64,000 nt of DNA from Xylocopa sonorina (Eukaryota > Arthropoda > Insecta > Hymenoptera > Apidae). How positions within the stretch are numbered: the stretch's first letter is position 1; each line of letters begins with the position of its first letter. Below, piece by piece: positions 61,453-64,000 of the stretch. The position numbers and the translations under genes were made by a program. The stretch covers positions 124,001 to 188,000 of the forward strand of contig NW_027490396.1 of the NCBI RefSeq assembly GCF_050948175.1. The letters run 5' to 3'. A model generated the notes under the pieces. The model did not search any database. It saw only the letters and a program-made list of their open reading frames with translations, and was not told where the DNA came from.

Positions 61453-61755
61453 GTGAAATACACGATGGTAGAACCTCCCCCCCCCCCCCCCCGTTCGTTC
61501 CTCTCACTCCGTTCGACGGATAAGACTGGCGAGCTGATGGAAGAAGCGACCCATAAGACGCCTCTTCGGCGGATAATAAGACCGCAGGTTCGCGGAAGGG
61601 CTGTGCGCCGAGGTAGCGCGACGGGCTCGAAGGTGGAGGAGTCGGGAAGTGAGCAAGAAGAGACCCTGAAGCCCGAAGGATACGATCCAGAGCTCTGCAA
61701 CGATAAGACCGCTGCCATAGTCCATGGAGACAAACAGGATGGTTCTCGGGTGTGA
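61453..61755 (+). CDS. Hypothetical charged open frame abutting LTR2 (copy C)
   Basis: 100 codons from GTG (first ATG four codons later). A proline run is encoded by the 16-C tract at 61477-61492. The rest is Arg/Lys/Glu-rich and the stop overlaps the LTR2 start. Differences from copy A include several replacements. It is intact in A and C, and frame-shifted at the N-terminus in B by one homopolymer base. Confidence 0.25.
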   Translation: MKYTMVEPPPPPPRSFLSLRSTDKTGELMEEATHKTPLRRIIRPQVRGRAVRRGSATGSKVEESGSEQEETLKPEGYDPELCNDKTAAIVHGDKQDGSRV

Positions 61756-61837
61756 GAAGGACCTCTACCCCTCCCTTGAGCCCATGGAGAGGAAAACTCA
61801 AGATGCGCAGCGGAATTGCAGGTGAGCCGTGGAAAGC

Positions 61838-61858
61838 GCGGCGCGCAACACGCGCCGC
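61838..61858 (+). other. Conserved GC-rich hairpin in LTR2 (copy C)
   Basis: Same arms and loop as copy B. Confidence 0.6.
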
Positions 61859-62025
61859 AGTTCAAATAATCCAGAGGACCCCCTCTAGACACACCAGAGG
61901 GGGCGATCAGGGAAGATCGCCGAAATCCACCGATCGATGCCCCGAACAATACCGAAGCGTATGGCCCTACCCCATCAAGGAGCCCTAAGGAGGATCTAAG
62001 GGGATCCGAAGACCCCCAGCAAACC

Positions 62026-62032
62026 TATATAA
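62026..62032 (+). promoter_or_regulatory. TATA box of LTR2 (copy C)
   Basis: TATATAA in the same context as 34325-34331. Confidence 0.5.
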
Positions 62033-62089
62033 TGAGCTAGCCAGCACGAAGACAGCCTCTTATTCTTCTGAACGACTTAGCGACTACTT

Positions 62090-62092
<3 letters not shown>

Positions 62093-62159
<67 letters not shown>
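62093..62159 (+). repeat. (GA)n microsatellite (copy C)
   Basis: 67 bp of GA, four bases shorter than in copy B. Confidence 0.9.
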
Positions 62160-62162
<3 letters not shown>

Positions 62163-62505
62163 GACGGACTGAACGAAATCCATACTTGTTGGAAACGAGA
62201 ACGTGAGTCCTTATACGCTAAAGCGTCCCATTTGTTCCCTGCCGCAATTGTGATATCGCGTATTGTAATTTGTATTGTATAACGGGTGGTGATCCCCGGT
62301 CATTCGCGGCGTGTCGTATACCCTTTTGTAATACCGCGTCGAGGCAATCTAGAAAGAAGCCGTGAGTTCAGTATCCCGCGACCCTAATTTGCGCACTCGG
62401 CTAGAAGCAGTCGAGCGAAAGAGTATTTCGAAATTTCCAGGGTTATCTTGCACCGGGATTCCCCGGGTTGCGTGGTTTATTAGTTTCTGCTACTTCTTGA
62501 GTAGC

Positions 62506-62515
62506 TGGCGCCCAA
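62506..62515 (+). other. Primer-binding-site-like motif after LTR2 (copy C)
   Basis: TGGCGCCCAA, two bases after the LTR2 end. Confidence 0.6.
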
Positions 62516-63601
62516 AAAGTCCCAACCTCGCAGCTTCGAAATACTTGCTGGATAGGAAATTTATTGCTCTGTACTTCGCGTTGCCGAAGCACGAGGATAT
62601 TCTGTACCCCGATATAACCCCGGACTAAACTTCTGGATACCCCGTTATTATTGGTTCTATATACCCTTTTCTTGCGGATTGTAACGGGAAAAACCGTCAC
62701 AGTACTTAATTATACATGACTGCATAAAAAGGATGTCATATACTTTTATAATCAATGCGATATAAGAATATAAAACGATGAACTATCCACTCCCATCAGG
62801 AGTATAAACAATGTTTGGTACGCAAAGTTCATTGCAAAATATAATCAAGCAGTTAATATATCAAATCACTGCACACAATAAATCACTGAATGTATAATGA
62901 TATGAATAGTAAGAAAAACATATTTACCTGTTAGATGTTTATAAATTCAAATTTAAAAGTCCAAGTCACATTTAATATATTATTGTTTAACAAGGTGATT
63001 TAATGTTGTTTCAAATAGGCGTGCAGAACTAGCTCGTACTTCTGTCAATGTAATTTCATTCGAAAAATACAAAGGATAAGAGGAAATATTCTCCAATATA
63101 TAACATATATAAATCAACGGATGCAAGAGAGAACACTCGATCTCGGTGTAACGAGACCGGGGCGTCATCCTGCAGTAATCGTATAACGCCTGTTCCTAGA
63201 TGGTGTAGAGAGTGAATGTGGAGGGTGAAAAGCATAAAATAACAACAATGTAACTAAAGAGAAGAAGAAAGAGAATATGTGGAAGCATTGCATTTATTAA
63301 GAGGAAATCCTAGAAATATCAAACAACAGATTATATACCATACTGTAAGGGTAAGGTACAACGAAATAGACGATATCGTGAGAGAAACTAAAAAAATCGA
63401 GAAACTTAAAAAGAAAATACTAATTTAGATTGAGCGAATTAATATCACTGATCCCGGCAAGCTTAATGGAAAACGCATAACGATGAATCGGATAGAGTAT
63501 AAGATAGATGTTGGTCGCGGTTTTAGTGGCCCTGGGAATCCTTTGCCCGCATCAGGGCAGGCAGTAGGATGGTGGAGAGCCTGCCCTCCTGTTGCTTGGA
63601 T
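62516..63601 (+). other. Unique 3' flank after LTR2 (copy C)
   Basis: Equivalent to 34819-35904. It includes the lysine-rich frame fragment at 63258-63428 and the perfect hairpin at 63554-63587. Confidence 0.6.
63258..63428 (+). pseudogene. Lysine-rich open frame fragment (copy C)
   Basis: Same frame as 35561-35731, with one GGA-to-AGA-type change near its start. No ATG and no family recognised. Confidence 0.25.
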
Positions 63602-64000
63602 CTATAGAATTCACATTCTATTGTAGAGTAGAAGCAGATAATTATAATGCTTTTCATAGAAGATTACAGCTTACTTAATTCGAAACGTTGAAATGAGATG
63701 AGTCATGGCATTGTATAATGCATTAGTACTCTATTGTCTCGACATGTAGACACTACGAAGGGCAATCCTGTTGCATGGAGCTGTAGAATTTACATTCTTA
63801 TGAAGTTTTAAAGCAGATAAGCATAGAGCTATGCATAAGAGATTACAGCATTCTTACTTTGAAACGATGAAATGGGATGCGCCAGCGCATTGCATGGAGA
63901 ATTCTAGCTCGATTGCTTTAACAGATAGACACTACGGAGCGCCATACCGTTGCATGGAATTATATAGTTCACATTCTATTGAAGACCTCTAACAGTTAAG
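63602..64000 (+). repeat. Degenerate satellite edge (right of copy C), runs off the window
   Basis: Matches 35905-36303. The B/C duplication continues past the window end. Confidence 0.75.

Larger units (their letters stand above)
61751..62503 (+). repeat. LTR2-like terminal repeat with promoter features (copy C)
   Basis: As 34048-34806. It has the hairpin at 61838-61858, TATATAA at 62026-62032 and (GA)n at 62093-62159. It is slightly shorter than B, mainly through a shorter GA tract and a two-base difference near TTGAGCCC. Confidence 0.7.

Noticed and set aside
1..64000. Telomeric TTAGG-type repeat, rRNA or tRNA genes
   Set aside because: No tandem TTAGG run and no recognisable rRNA or tRNA structure was found on reading both strands.

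Overview
This is a eukaryotic, repeat-dominated window, most likely insect heterochromatin. The evidence is a mariner transposon of the type common in insects, LTR-retrotransposon termini, GT-AG-like candidate splice sites, an AT-rich background and no bacterial gene order. Hymenoptera is a guess, not a demonstration. I see no conserved host gene, rRNA, tRNA or telomere repeat. Most of the window is one tandem satellite with a 174-bp monomer, as expected of (peri)centromeric DNA.

Layout. 1-4673: cassette copy A on the minus strand. 4674-22935: satellite, plus orientation. About 22936-22965: head-to-head switch point. About 22966-29780: satellite, minus orientation. 29781-35904: cassette copy B on the plus strand with its 3' flank. 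35905-36545: strongly diverged satellite monomers. 36546-49427: satellite, plus orientation, broken by a decayed mariner at 46775-48061. 49428-50173: GC-rich foreign insert at a second orientation switch. 50174-57489: satellite, minus orientation. 57490-64000: cassette copy C with its flank, a near-identical duplicate of B offset by about 27.7 kb.

The cassette has two diverged but homologous LTR-like ends (LTR1 about 591 bp; LTR2 about 755 bp with a TATA box and a long GA tract). Each is followed two bases later by a TGGCGCC-type primer-binding site. Between them lies about 3.7 kb with no gag or pol. It holds several small open frames: membrane-segment and coiled-coil-like frames in the cassette direction and a possible two-exon frame on the opposite strand. 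These stay open in all three copies, but substitutions between copies A and B look neutral, so coding status is unproven.

The satellite shows multimer-scale duplication (offsets of 6, 8, 12, 15, 20 and 30 monomers), a zonal arrangement (one variant class next to the cassettes, another in the array cores), degenerate edge monomers and several dyad symmetries. The best candidate for something undescribed is the combination: an LTR-bounded cassette without retroviral genes, repeated at the edges of satellite arrays whose orientation alternates. The cluster of single-base indels around 22.0-24.4 kb warns that one orientation switch may be an assembly seam.
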